Shown here: positions 50,997-58,767 of the stretch, one piece after another | Position numbering within the stretch: position 1 is the stretch's first letter | Layout of the letters: each line of letters begins with the position of its first letter | Assembly (NCBI GenBank): GCA_964482435.1 | Contig: CAYZXL010000006.1 | Location: forward strand, 1 to 64,000 | DNA length: 64,000 nt | Origin: CAYZXL01 sp964482435 | GTDB taxonomy: Bacteria > Auribacterota > JABMQX01 | Direction: 5' to 3' | The notes under the pieces: model-generated | What the model saw: only the letters and a program-made list of their open reading frames with translations | What the model was told of the DNA's origin: nothing | Database searches by the model: none | Translations under genes and position numbers: made by a program

Positions 50997-52328
50997 TTAA
51001 GGTGTCGCAGGAGAAGCTGGCGCGGCCTGCCCGGGAGTTGGTGCCGCAGGGACAGTGACCTCTTCCGGCGGAGCGAGAGGGACCACTTCCGGCGGAGCGA
51101 CTGGTTGTACCCCCGCGCCCGGCATGCCGCTCGGACCGGGCGTGGATTGCCAGCCAGGCCTCCCCGGGGCCTGTGGAACCGGGTAGCCTGGGGTGACACC
51201 AACACCGGGTGGAAGTCCGGTCGGGGCGGGCAGGGTAGGCGGCTCAGATGGCGAGAAAGGCGACGGCGCCACCGACGGGCCGGGTCCCGGCTGGCCGGGG
51301 ACGGCTTCCATCATGCCGCCGGGGGTAATAAATGGACCAGTCGCCCCCATTGGGATGGGGCCCACCGCTCCAACCTCCAACCTTCGAATCATCTGCTCGA
51401 TCACGGAGAGCTTCACGACAGGGTCATCTTTCGAGATCAGACTGACAATCCCGTAAATAGCGTCCTTCTTTTTTCTGGTATCTTTAGTGGTTGCGATAAT
51501 CTGTTCCAGTTCGCCGATTGCTTCCTGGCTTTTCCTCTGCTCCTGGAGGATTTCCGTGAGCGTCCAGCGAGCGGCGTTGGTTATATCTTCCGGGAGGTTC
51601 TGTGCAATGATCGTCCTCAACTCCTGTGCCGCCTCGTCGTGCCTTCCGGTTTTCCGGCAGAGATTGACTTTCTCGAAGCGAAGCAAGGTCACAAGCCCCC
51701 GGTCTCCGAGGGATAACATTCGATCCTCGAGGTTGTAGGCCAGGAACGTCGCATAGACTCCCGTGGAGGGCTTGGTCGCAGGGGCAGTCCCCGTCGAGGC
51801 GCCTGGCTCAGAACGGTAGGACAGAGCCAGCCCCGGACTCCTGGCGAGGAACGAGGAAAGCATGTTGACCTGCGCCTCGACGTCGCCGCGTTGGAGGTCG
51901 GCCTGCAACTGCTCCTCTTTGACGCGAGCGAGTTGTTCCTCGGCCTTCTTGAGGGCCTCGGAAAGGTCTTTCATTGCTTTTTCTTTCTGCACATTGAGGT
52001 CCTGCATCTGGATCTGGAGGTACTGCACGGCCTTTTCGTAGGAGTCCTGGGCTTTAGCCTTTTGCTGTGCGAGATCTACCTTGATTTCCTTCGTGGCTTC
52101 CTTCGGCTCCTCCTTTCCCTGTTGGAGCCGTGACAGGGTCTCTTTGAGGCTTTCAAGCTCTTGCCTCAAGGCCTCATTTTCCACGCGGAGCTTCTCGACT
52201 TGTTCCACCCCGGGTTCCGGGAGTCCGGTTGCCGACCTTTCTTCCTGGGCGAGTAACAAGCTCCCGGAGAAAAGGATTGGCAGCGCGATGAGCCAGACCT
52301 TGAGAAAGGTTGCTACACGATGTGTCAT
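50997..52328 (-). CDS. Exported coiled-coil protein with Pro-rich tail
   Basis: Protein of 443 residues with a signal peptide (WLIALPILFSGSLLLAQ). Residues about 40-165 form a long coiled coil (KLRVENEALRQELESLKETL, KEKAMKDLSEALKKAEEQLA). Residues about 200-320 look like helical repeats (GRHDEAAQELRTIIAQNLPE, ARWTLTEILQEQRKSQEAIG). The last 120 residues are Pro/Gly/Ala-rich and probably disordered. Its ATG overlaps the stop of the anti-sigma gene by 4 bp, so it is coupled to the regulatory pair and is likely a target or partner of that system. No known family was recognised; an envelope role is inferred. Confidence 0.75.
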   Translation of the reverse strand: MTHRVATFLKVWLIALPILFSGSLLLAQEERSATGLPEPGVEQVEKLRVENEALRQELESLKETLSRLQQGKEEPKEATKEIKVDLAQQKAKAQDSYEKAVQYLQIQMQDLNVQKEKAMKDLSEALKKAEEQLARVKEEQLQADLQRGDVEAQVNMLSSFLARSPGLALSYRSEPGASTGTAPATKPSTGVYATFLAYNLEDRMLSLGDRGLVTLLRFEKVNLCRKTGRHDEAAQELRTIIAQNLPEDITNAARWTLTEILQEQRKSQEAIGELEQIIATTKDTRKKKDAIYGIVSLISKDDPVVKLSVIEQMIRRLEVGAVGPIPMGATGPFITPGGMMEAVPGQPGPGPSVAPSPFSPSEPPTLPAPTGLPPGVGVTPGYPVPQAPGRPGWQSTPGPSGMPGAGVQPVAPPEVVPLAPPEEVTVPAAPTPGQAAPASPATP

Positions 52329-52936
52329 GTCTCATTCCTCCTTGTCAGATTGGTTTTCGACTCAATTGCTATTGCGAGCGTCTCAGCCGATTGCAGAGCG
52401 CATTGGTTTAGAAGTCCCGGGACAAAAGGACCAGGCGAAGACCTCGCGGGCGAGTAAGGGAGCTCGAGAGACGGTGCCCGGTTGCGACCAATCACCTGCG
52501 CCACCTCTCGCACAGTTTCCAGCGAAGCGGCAGCCGCTACCGATTGTGTTACCCGCGGAGAAGGAACTCGGGCGACCGCGGGCTTCCTGTCTTTCCCGCC
52601 GGGGAAAATCGCCACTGCGCCAAAGATGCCGAGTGCGAGAAGAAGCACCGCACCGGCCCAGGCGACGCGGAGTCGTTTGACGCCCTTTACGGCCCCGGAC
52701 CCGGCGAACTCTGACAGAACACGATTTTTGCCCGCCTGAATGTCATAGCCAAACCTCTCGAGGCGGAGCTTTTCTGAAATGAAAAGGCCATCGAGTCTCT
52801 CAGCGCATCTGCAAAGGCGGCTGCATGTTGTACATATGGAAAGGTGCTCGGAGAGGCGACGATTGGTTTCCGGTTCCGGCTCGCCCTCCCGGATGCTCAG
52901 GATCAGTTTCCTGACTTCCTTGCACTCCATCTTCAT
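52325..52936 (-). CDS. Zinc-binding anti-sigma factor
   Basis: Membrane anti-sigma factor of 203 residues. The N-terminal ZAS motif is His31-x3-Cys35-x2-Cys38 (SEHLSICTTCSRLC), with Cys5 upstream. A single transmembrane helix lies at about residues 91-110 (VAWAGAVLLLALGIFGAVAI), leaving an external C-terminal half of about 90 residues. ATG 52936 is chosen: GAGGG lies 6 bp upstream, and it starts just after the sigma-factor stop. It probably sequesters the adjacent ECF sigma factor until an envelope or redox signal releases it. Confidence 0.8.
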   Translation of the reverse strand: MKMECKEVRKLILSIREGEPEPETNRRLSEHLSICTTCSRLCRCAERLDGLFISEKLRLERFGYDIQAGKNRVLSEFAGSGAVKGVKRLRVAWAGAVLLLALGIFGAVAIFPGGKDRKPAVARVPSPRVTQSVAAAASLETVREVAQVIGRNRAPSLELPYSPARSSPGPFVPGLLNQCALQSAETLAIAIESKTNLTRRNET

Positions 52937-52937
52937 G

Positions 52938-53477
52938 TCAGCCCTCAAGTTCTCTTTGAAGTTTTTTGCATAAGCGCTTGCGGGCGTGAAAGAGACGCGA
53001 TTTCACCGTCCCAAGGCCACACTGGAGTACCTCTGCTATCTCTTTAAGCGGCATCTCGTCGAAGTAGTGCATGGCAACAACCACCCGCAGCTTCGCCGGA
53101 AGTCCATCCACCGTTTTCATCAGCAGCTTCCTCTCCTCCGAATTCACCAGTTCGGCACTGGGAGAGGGATTTCCGGAACTCAGCCCAACGCTCCCATCGA
53201 GATTATCGCTCATCCGAACAAACCCCAAGCGGCGAAGCAGGCTTCTCCTCCGCCAATGTTTGCTGAAGTTGTTGAGCATGATTCGGTAGAGCCACGTGAA
53301 GACCGACGACCTGCCCGAAAAAGCATCGAATTTTCTAAACGCAGCGAGGAATGTCTCCTGGGCAACGTCTTCGGCGAGGTGGCAATCTCGCGTGAGAGAC
53401 ACCGCTGCACGAAATATCCTTTGGTAGTGGCTATCAACCACCTGGGCAAAGTCCTGCTTCTCATTTTGTCCGGACAT
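52938..53477 (-). CDS. ECF RNA polymerase sigma factor
   Basis: Sigma-70 family factor of 179 residues with only regions 2 and 4. Region 2 includes HYQRIFRAAVSLTRDCHLAE, then DVAQETFLAAFRKFDAFSGR and SVFTWLYRIMLNNFSKHWRR. Region 4 is LPAKLRVVVAMHYFDEMPLK followed by EIAEVLQCGLGTVKSRLFHA. ATG 53477 is used; TTG 53513 and GTG 53492 are in-frame alternatives, all with poor ribosome sites. It heads a minus-strand operon with its anti-sigma factor, a coiled-coil exported protein and a lipoprotein. No target promoter motif was identified. Confidence 0.9.
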   Translation of the reverse strand: MSGQNEKQDFAQVVDSHYQRIFRAAVSLTRDCHLAEDVAQETFLAAFRKFDAFSGRSSVFTWLYRIMLNNFSKHWRRRSLLRRLGFVRMSDNLDGSVGLSSGNPSPSAELVNSEERKLLMKTVDGLPAKLRVVVAMHYFDEMPLKEIAEVLQCGLGTVKSRLFHARKRLCKKLQRELEG

Positions 53478-53853
53478 TTCGTTTGGTCTCACAAGAGTTA
53501 GAGCCGCGAGCAAGCCAAAGGTTCGCTATTTTTGAAGAACGCCTGGCGGCTTTTGTTCACGTCGCCCGCGTATAACTTTTCACATGACTGCTTTTGAGGC
53601 AAGGGCGATTTCACGGAGCCAGGCCAGCAGCCCCAAGCGTGCCAGAAGAATCTCCTCGCAGTTCGGCAGCCCTTCCGGACAACCGCCTCCTCACGTGCCG
53701 GTGGCAGAGAAAAAGGATTCTTGAAGGTCGAGGGGCTGTGAAATAGAATCAAGCTTCGCCGGAGGGCAGGGCACAAATCGCCACCGGGCATTGCCGTGGC
53801 GCGAAAGCTTGTGCTCAGCCCGGACACAAGACCTAACTAAGACCGATTTTTCA
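53478..53853. other. Divergent gap between ECF sigma operon and TPR gene
   Basis: This 376-bp region separates divergent genes. No clear promoter for either was found, including no obvious ECF-type GGAAC/CGTC pair. The minus strand carries TTATAC (about 53570-53575 read in reverse) as a lone -10-like hexamer. No gene is supported. Confidence 0.4.
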
Positions 53854-55284
53854 ATGAAAGACAGAAACAATCGCGGGAGCAGCGGCGCCCCTGGTAGTGC
53901 TTCATCGCAGGCGTATCGGAATCCAGCGAAAGGCCGTTTGCCTGCGGCTGTCCTGATTGCAGCAATTGCCTGCATCGTCATTGTGGGCTTCTTCGCCGCG
54001 CGCCAGTTCCTGCGGCAGAGAACAACACCTGAATCGGGCCGTCCGCCGACTGCACCGAGCCAGAAGCTCAAACCGATGGTCGAAGAGACCGCAGATGATT
54101 TGAGAGTGGAGGAATTGGAGGCTGGGCGGAAGGTTCTGCGGGATTTTCCAGGACGGGCGGATTCAATCCTACTCATGGGGCAGGTACATTATCGCCTCGG
54201 GAACTCGTCTGAAGCGATGAAGTACTGGGAGGAGGGGTTGAAGCTCGACCCGAAGCGAGCGGACGCCTACGACGGAATGGCGTGGATTGCCATGCGGAAA
54301 GGAGATTACGAGAGGGCTGTGGCGCACTGGCGAAAAGCCCTGGAGATAAATCCGGGGATGCCTGAAATCCGCAACGGGCTTGCTCGGGCGCTAACGGGGC
54401 TGGGGAAGATACAGGAAGCTGTCTCCGCGCTGGAGGAAGATGTCAGGATTTCGCCGAAATCGAGCATGAGCTATTTTCTTCTCGGGCAATGCTGCTTGCA
54501 GTTGAAGAGCTTTGAGAAAGCAACGGAGGCTTACAACAAAGCTATCGAGATTGACCCGGCTTGCACGAACGCCTATTACGGGTTGGCGACAAGCCTCATA
54601 AAGCTTCAGCAGCCCGACAGGTCAAAGGAGGCGATGAAAAAGTTCCAGGAACTGAAGGCCGAGGACATGAAGGTCTTAAAAGACCGGAATAAAGCCTATG
54701 ATGACTTCCTCGCCATGCGCGCGGCTCTGGCGCAAACGCATGATGATGCCGGGCGCATCTACCGGAAGGAGGGAAGGATTCCGGAAGCCGAGAAGCACTG
54801 GAAGAGGGCGCTAGTCCTCAACCCGAAGAAGAGCACCTACCCTCTGGAACTGGCGGCGTTGTACGAAGCGACGAGAAGAATTCCCGACGCGATACGAATG
54901 CACGAAGAAGTCATGAAGCTTGAGCCGGAGAATGTGGGCTGCTGCCTTGCCCTCGCTTCGCTATATGACCGGGCGGGGCGATTTGCCGACGCCGAGAAAG
55001 CCTTGCGCAGAAGCATTGAGCTATTGCCAACACGCTCCTGGGGCTATCGCGACCTCGCCAGGCTTTATCTGCGGAAGGGCACAAACCTTTCCGAGGCAAA
55101 ATCTCTCGCCCAGAAGGCTGTCGAACTTGAGCCTGTTGCGGCCAACTACGACGTTCTGGGCTGGGCGTTTTACGCGAACGGCGAAGTGTCGGAGTCGCTT
55201 TCGGCGATGGAGCGGGCGATGGAACTTGACCCGGCGAACCCGGACTACAGACGACGGTACGAGCAAATCCGGCAGAGGCAATAG
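53854..55284 (+). CDS. Membrane-anchored TPR-repeat protein
   Basis: Protein of 476 residues with one N-terminal transmembrane helix (AAVLIAAIACIVIVGFFAAR, about residues 30-50) and at least eight TPR units, for example DSILLMGQVHYRLGNSSEAM, AYDGMAWIAMRKGDYERAVA and AYYGLATSLIKLQQPDRSKE. TPR arrays scaffold protein complexes. The following gene, 4 bp downstream, encodes an exported FG-GAP/UnbV protein. A third gene in the window fuses the same two domain types, so the two proteins probably work together. ATG 53854 is chosen by position of the helix; its ribosome site is weak. Confidence 0.8.
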   Translation: MKDRNNRGSSGAPGSASSQAYRNPAKGRLPAAVLIAAIACIVIVGFFAARQFLRQRTTPESGRPPTAPSQKLKPMVEETADDLRVEELEAGRKVLRDFPGRADSILLMGQVHYRLGNSSEAMKYWEEGLKLDPKRADAYDGMAWIAMRKGDYERAVAHWRKALEINPGMPEIRNGLARALTGLGKIQEAVSALEEDVRISPKSSMSYFLLGQCCLQLKSFEKATEAYNKAIEIDPACTNAYYGLATSLIKLQQPDRSKEAMKKFQELKAEDMKVLKDRNKAYDDFLAMRAALAQTHDDAGRIYRKEGRIPEAEKHWKRALVLNPKKSTYPLELAALYEATRRIPDAIRMHEEVMKLEPENVGCCLALASLYDRAGRFADAEKALRRSIELLPTRSWGYRDLARLYLRKGTNLSEAKSLAQKAVELEPVAANYDVLGWAFYANGEVSESLSAMERAMELDPANPDYRRRYEQIRQRQ

Positions 55285-55288
55285 GACG

Positions 55289-56992
55289 ATGATTTTGACA
55301 GGAAAAAGTAACGTTGACTCATTTCTTCGGTCCCTGATTGCCCTGGGATGCGCGTCAATGGCCGTTTCTTACGCGGCCCCTGCACACGGGCAGATTATAC
55401 TCCGAGACGTTACTAAGCAGACGGGTATCACCTTCAAGCACACCGACGGCGGAAGCGGAAAAAGATATGTTGTGGAAACGGTAAGTGCGGGAGTGGCAAC
55501 GTTCGACTACAACGGCGATGGCCTCATAGACATCTATTTCCTCAACGGCGCTCCCCTTTTAGGGACAAAGGTCGAAACGCCTCCGAGGAATGCTCTGTAC
55601 CGAAATGATGGCGGCTGGAAGTTCACCGACGTGACCGAAGAGGCTGGAGTGGGAGATACAGGGTTCGGTCTGGGAGTGGCTGTCGGGGATTACGATAACG
55701 ATGGCGACCCTGACATCTACCTGAACAACTACGGTGTGAACGTGCTTTACCGAAACAACGGCGACGGGACGTTCACCGACGTCACCAGTCAAGCGGGTGT
55801 GCCGGGCGTGAATAACGAGACGCGGGTCGGAGCTGGAACGGCTTTCCTCGACATTGACAAGGACGGCGACCTCGACCTTTACGTTTCCAATTACCTGAAA
55901 TTCTCCTACGACACACACGTCGCCTGCACGACAAACGGCATACCAGTCTATGCCAACCCCCGGCATTATCCGCCCCTCCCGGACACGCTCTACCGCAATA
56001 ATGGAGATGGAACGTTCACCGACATCAGCGTGGAATCGGCTGTCGGCCTGCATCCGGGATGGGGAATGGGGATAGTCTGTGCTGACTATGACAACGACGG
56101 CGACACCGATGTCTTCGTCGCCAACGATGTCGCGGAGAACTTCCTGTTTCAAAACGATGGGACCGGGAAGTTCGAGGAGGTGGGGGTCATCAGCGGCTTT
56201 GCCTACGACCTGAACGGGGACGAGCAGGGGAGCATGGGCGTGGATTGCGGGGACTACGACAACGACGGCTGGCTGGATTTCTACGTAACGTCATACCAGG
56301 GCCAGCTTGCGACGCTTTACAGAAATCTCGGCGACGGCACGTTCCAGGACGTTACTCTGATGACGGGCGCCGGCGCGGGAACGCTCCCAAACGTTACTTG
56401 GGGGAATAGCTTCGTGGACTTCGATAACGACGGCGACAGGGACATCTTTATCGCCTGCGGCCACCTCCAGGATAACGTTGAGCTTTACGACGACACGACA
56501 ACCTACCACGAACGCAACATCCTCCTCATGAACACGGGCGACGGGAAGTTCGTTGACGTTTCCGACAAGAGCGGCGACGGGCTTTTGGTAAAGCTGAGCA
56601 GCCGGGGAGCAGCGTTTGACGACCTCGACAACGACGGTGATATTGACGCCGTAATCCTCAATTCTCGTGAGAAACCGACCATCCTGAGAAACAACACCTC
56701 AAACGGAAATCACTGGATTCAGATTTCGCTTCGAGGTGTAAAGACGAACCGCGATGGCGTCGGGGCGAGAGCGAAGGTGGTCTCTGAAGACCTGACTCAA
56801 ATGGACGAAGTCCACAGCGGGCGCGGCTATCAGAGCCATTATGGCACGAGGCTACATTTCGGGCTGGGAAAGCGAGATAAGGTTGACCGGATTGAAGTCA
56901 AGTGGCTCGGCGGCGGAACCGACATCATGGAAAGTATCCCCGCCGACCGATTGATGACGATTACGGAAGGCGGGAATCCGAATACTCGCTGA
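55289..56992 (+). CDS. Exported FG-GAP/VCBS repeat protein with ASPIC/UnbV domain (CRTAC1-like)
   Basis: Secreted protein of 567 residues with a signal peptide (SLIALGCASMAVSYAAPAHG). The body is a beta-propeller of FG-GAP/VCBS blades, each carrying a calcium-binding D-x-D-N-D-G-D loop (VAVGDYDNDGDPDIYLNNYG, VCADYDNDGDTDVFVANDVA) and an LYRNNGDGTFTDV strand. The C-terminal ASPIC/UnbV domain ends with the GRGYQSHYGTRLHFGLG and VDRIEVKWLGGG motifs. Such proteins are common in environmental bacteria and resemble animal CRTAC1; their ligand is unknown. It is transcribed with the upstream TPR gene, 4 bp away. Confidence 0.85.
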   Translation: MILTGKSNVDSFLRSLIALGCASMAVSYAAPAHGQIILRDVTKQTGITFKHTDGGSGKRYVVETVSAGVATFDYNGDGLIDIYFLNGAPLLGTKVETPPRNALYRNDGGWKFTDVTEEAGVGDTGFGLGVAVGDYDNDGDPDIYLNNYGVNVLYRNNGDGTFTDVTSQAGVPGVNNETRVGAGTAFLDIDKDGDLDLYVSNYLKFSYDTHVACTTNGIPVYANPRHYPPLPDTLYRNNGDGTFTDISVESAVGLHPGWGMGIVCADYDNDGDTDVFVANDVAENFLFQNDGTGKFEEVGVISGFAYDLNGDEQGSMGVDCGDYDNDGWLDFYVTSYQGQLATLYRNLGDGTFQDVTLMTGAGAGTLPNVTWGNSFVDFDNDGDRDIFIACGHLQDNVELYDDTTTYHERNILLMNTGDGKFVDVSDKSGDGLLVKLSSRGAAFDDLDNDGDIDAVILNSREKPTILRNNTSNGNHWIQISLRGVKTNRDGVGARAKVVSEDLTQMDEVHSGRGYQSHYGTRLHFGLGKRDKVDRIEVKWLGGGTDIMESIPADRLMTITEGGNPNTR

Positions 56993-57028
56993 GGAGCACA
57001 CGCTGGAAGAGGGTACGGCTGTGTAATC

Positions 57029-57083
57029 GTGGCACGGGCGTCCCGCCCGTGACCAGTTTCATGGGCAAGATGCCCATGCCACG
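57029..57083. repeat. Paired palindromic repeat, including inverted copy 2 of the 25-bp unit
   Basis: Two short palindromes lie side by side: CACGGGC-GTCC-GCCCGTG, then CATGGGC-AAGAT-GCCCATG. The whole element is bracketed by GTGGCAC and ATGCCAC, themselves nearly complementary. The right half (57058-57082) is identical, in reverse, to 9382-9406. It lies in the 411-bp gap before the chorismatase-like gene, which otherwise holds only a candidate promoter and a small hairpin (GTCTGC/GCAGAC near 57117-57135). Confidence 0.65.
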
Positions 57084-57240
57084 TCGGGCCCAGTGGCGTC
57101 AGGCGCGGTCATGGGTGTCTGCTCGGTGGGCAGACAGATAGACATAAGGCCCGTTTCCGGCCCCCGCGACGGCGAGATAGTGCCCTAAGCACCCCCTCTC
57201 TGCCACGAAAATGCACCCAGACCCGTTGGAAAATACGGTC

Positions 57241-57270
57241 TTGATTTTCACTGCGGGGATGGTCTATGCT
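57241..57270 (+). promoter_or_regulatory. Candidate promoter of the chorismatase/RidA-like gene
   Basis: TTGATT (57241-57246), an 18-bp spacer and TATGCT (57265-57270) match the consensus at 4 of 6 positions each, about 130 bp upstream of the ATG. Confidence 0.4.
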
Positions 57271-57403
57271 TTCGGCTGCCTGCAAAGGGAAGGGCAAAGT
57301 GTCCTGCGGGACGGCGTCGCCGGTGCGATGGAAACAAAGGCTCCTCCTCGACATCATACATAGGTGTTCAGCCCCCACAGCAGGTTCGTACAGGTAGGGC
57401 GAA

Positions 57404-58621
57404 ATGAAATGCAATCGTAATCCTAAGGCCTCCGGACAGAAAGGTCTCTCTCGTTCCATCAGCCAGCCGATGAGCGTAGTGGAGGTGCAAAGAAGCGGCT
57501 TGCGGGAGTTCTTTCTGACTTTCCGCCCGAAACAGGAGCCATCCGGAGAAAGCGAATCGGTTGAGGCGTTCTACGACCGCGTTGCAGAATTCATAGCGAG
57601 CATTCGAGGCGAAATCGTCCAGGAACGCTGCTATGCAATGACTCACACGTACGCCGACATCTCCGCTGCGCGCGAGAAAGCATACGAAAAGCACGGCGTC
57701 GAATCAGAGGGGACGCTGTGCTTCGTCGGGGAGATGCCTTGCGAGCCTTCTTCGGTCGCGGGGATTCAGGTGTGGGCGGTTCAGTCGGAGAAACGGCCCT
57801 CGGTTCGCCCGCTGTTCTTGGAAGACCGCCCCGTGGGGAGAACGTTTTCCCATGAGGGCACGCATTACGTCTCCGTGGCATCACTCGGCCCTCGAATAGA
57901 CATGGGAGAGGATCGGGGCTTGCAGGAACACGCAATGTCCATGTTCGAAGAGGCGAACCGAGTTCTCACTGCCAACGGTCTGAGTTACCACGATGTGGCG
58001 CGGACGTGGATATACCTCCCGAAGCTCCTGAGCTGGTACGACGAGTTTAACGCGGCTCGTCGAAGTTTCTACCGGAACATGGGGCTCCTTGACGGGCAGA
58101 AACCCGTCTGGCTGCCGGCAAGCACGGGGATTCAAGGGGATTGTCCGCTCGGTAGAGAGTGCATGATGGATTTTCTCGCCATATCGTGTCGGGAAGGCGG
58201 TGTCCTCCACAGGGAAATGCTGCTTAGTCCCCGGCAATGTGAGGCGTTCCAATACGGTTCGGCATTCTCGCGGGCGGTGGAACTGAAAGACGAGTCGGTG
58301 AGTCGCGTCTATGTGTCCGGAACGGCGAGCATTGACGAGCAGGGCAAGACCGCCCACGTTGGGGACCCTGAAAAGCAGGTCCGGCACACGCTCGTCGCTG
58401 TGCGGGAACTCCTGGCCTCCCGCAACCACAGCTTCTCGGATGCCGCCCACTGTGTTGCCTTCCTCAAGCAGCCAGAGCACGCGGCCGAATTTCGAAGGGT
58501 TGCGCAGGAGGAAGGCCTCGATTACCGCGGTGTCATTGAGACCGCTGCGGATATTTGCCGGGACGAGTTGCTGTTCGAAGTCGAGGTCATGACGATTAAG
58601 CTGCTAAGAGCGACTCGATAG
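57404..58621 (+). CDS. Chorismatase/RidA-like two-domain protein
   Basis: Cytoplasmic protein of 405 residues with two YjgF/RidA-like halves. The second half contains VSRVYVSGTASIDEQGKTAH followed by VGDPEKQVRHTLVAVRELLA. That SGTASI...H.GD..Q pattern is shared with FkbO/Hyg5 chorismatases, which hydrolyse or eliminate chorismate. The first half has HDVARTWIYLPKLLSWYDEF followed by NAARRSFYRNMGL, resembling the chorismatase N-terminal domain. Whether the chorismate-binding residues are conserved cannot be judged without alignment, so a simple RidA imine-deaminase role remains open. An in-frame ATG lies 22 codons in and could also be the start. It has no metabolic neighbour to help. Confidence 0.6.
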   Translation: MKCNRNPKASGQKGLSRSISQPMSVVEVQRSGLREFFLTFRPKQEPSGESESVEAFYDRVAEFIASIRGEIVQERCYAMTHTYADISAAREKAYEKHGVESEGTLCFVGEMPCEPSSVAGIQVWAVQSEKRPSVRPLFLEDRPVGRTFSHEGTHYVSVASLGPRIDMGEDRGLQEHAMSMFEEANRVLTANGLSYHDVARTWIYLPKLLSWYDEFNAARRSFYRNMGLLDGQKPVWLPASTGIQGDCPLGRECMMDFLAISCREGGVLHREMLLSPRQCEAFQYGSAFSRAVELKDESVSRVYVSGTASIDEQGKTAHVGDPEKQVRHTLVAVRELLASRNHSFSDAAHCVAFLKQPEHAAEFRRVAQEEGLDYRGVIETAADICRDELLFEVEVMTIKLLRATR

Positions 58622-58767
58622 AGGTTCCCGCGTTTGGAGCATCGTGTCTCGCAGCACTCCAGTGGAATTTCTCACGCCCTCATCGCCGTCTTCCATTTTC
58701 TCTCGCAAAGCAGTGCTTCTATCTGTTCGACTCGTCAGTCAGGCCAGTATTATCAGGAGGGTGAAAG

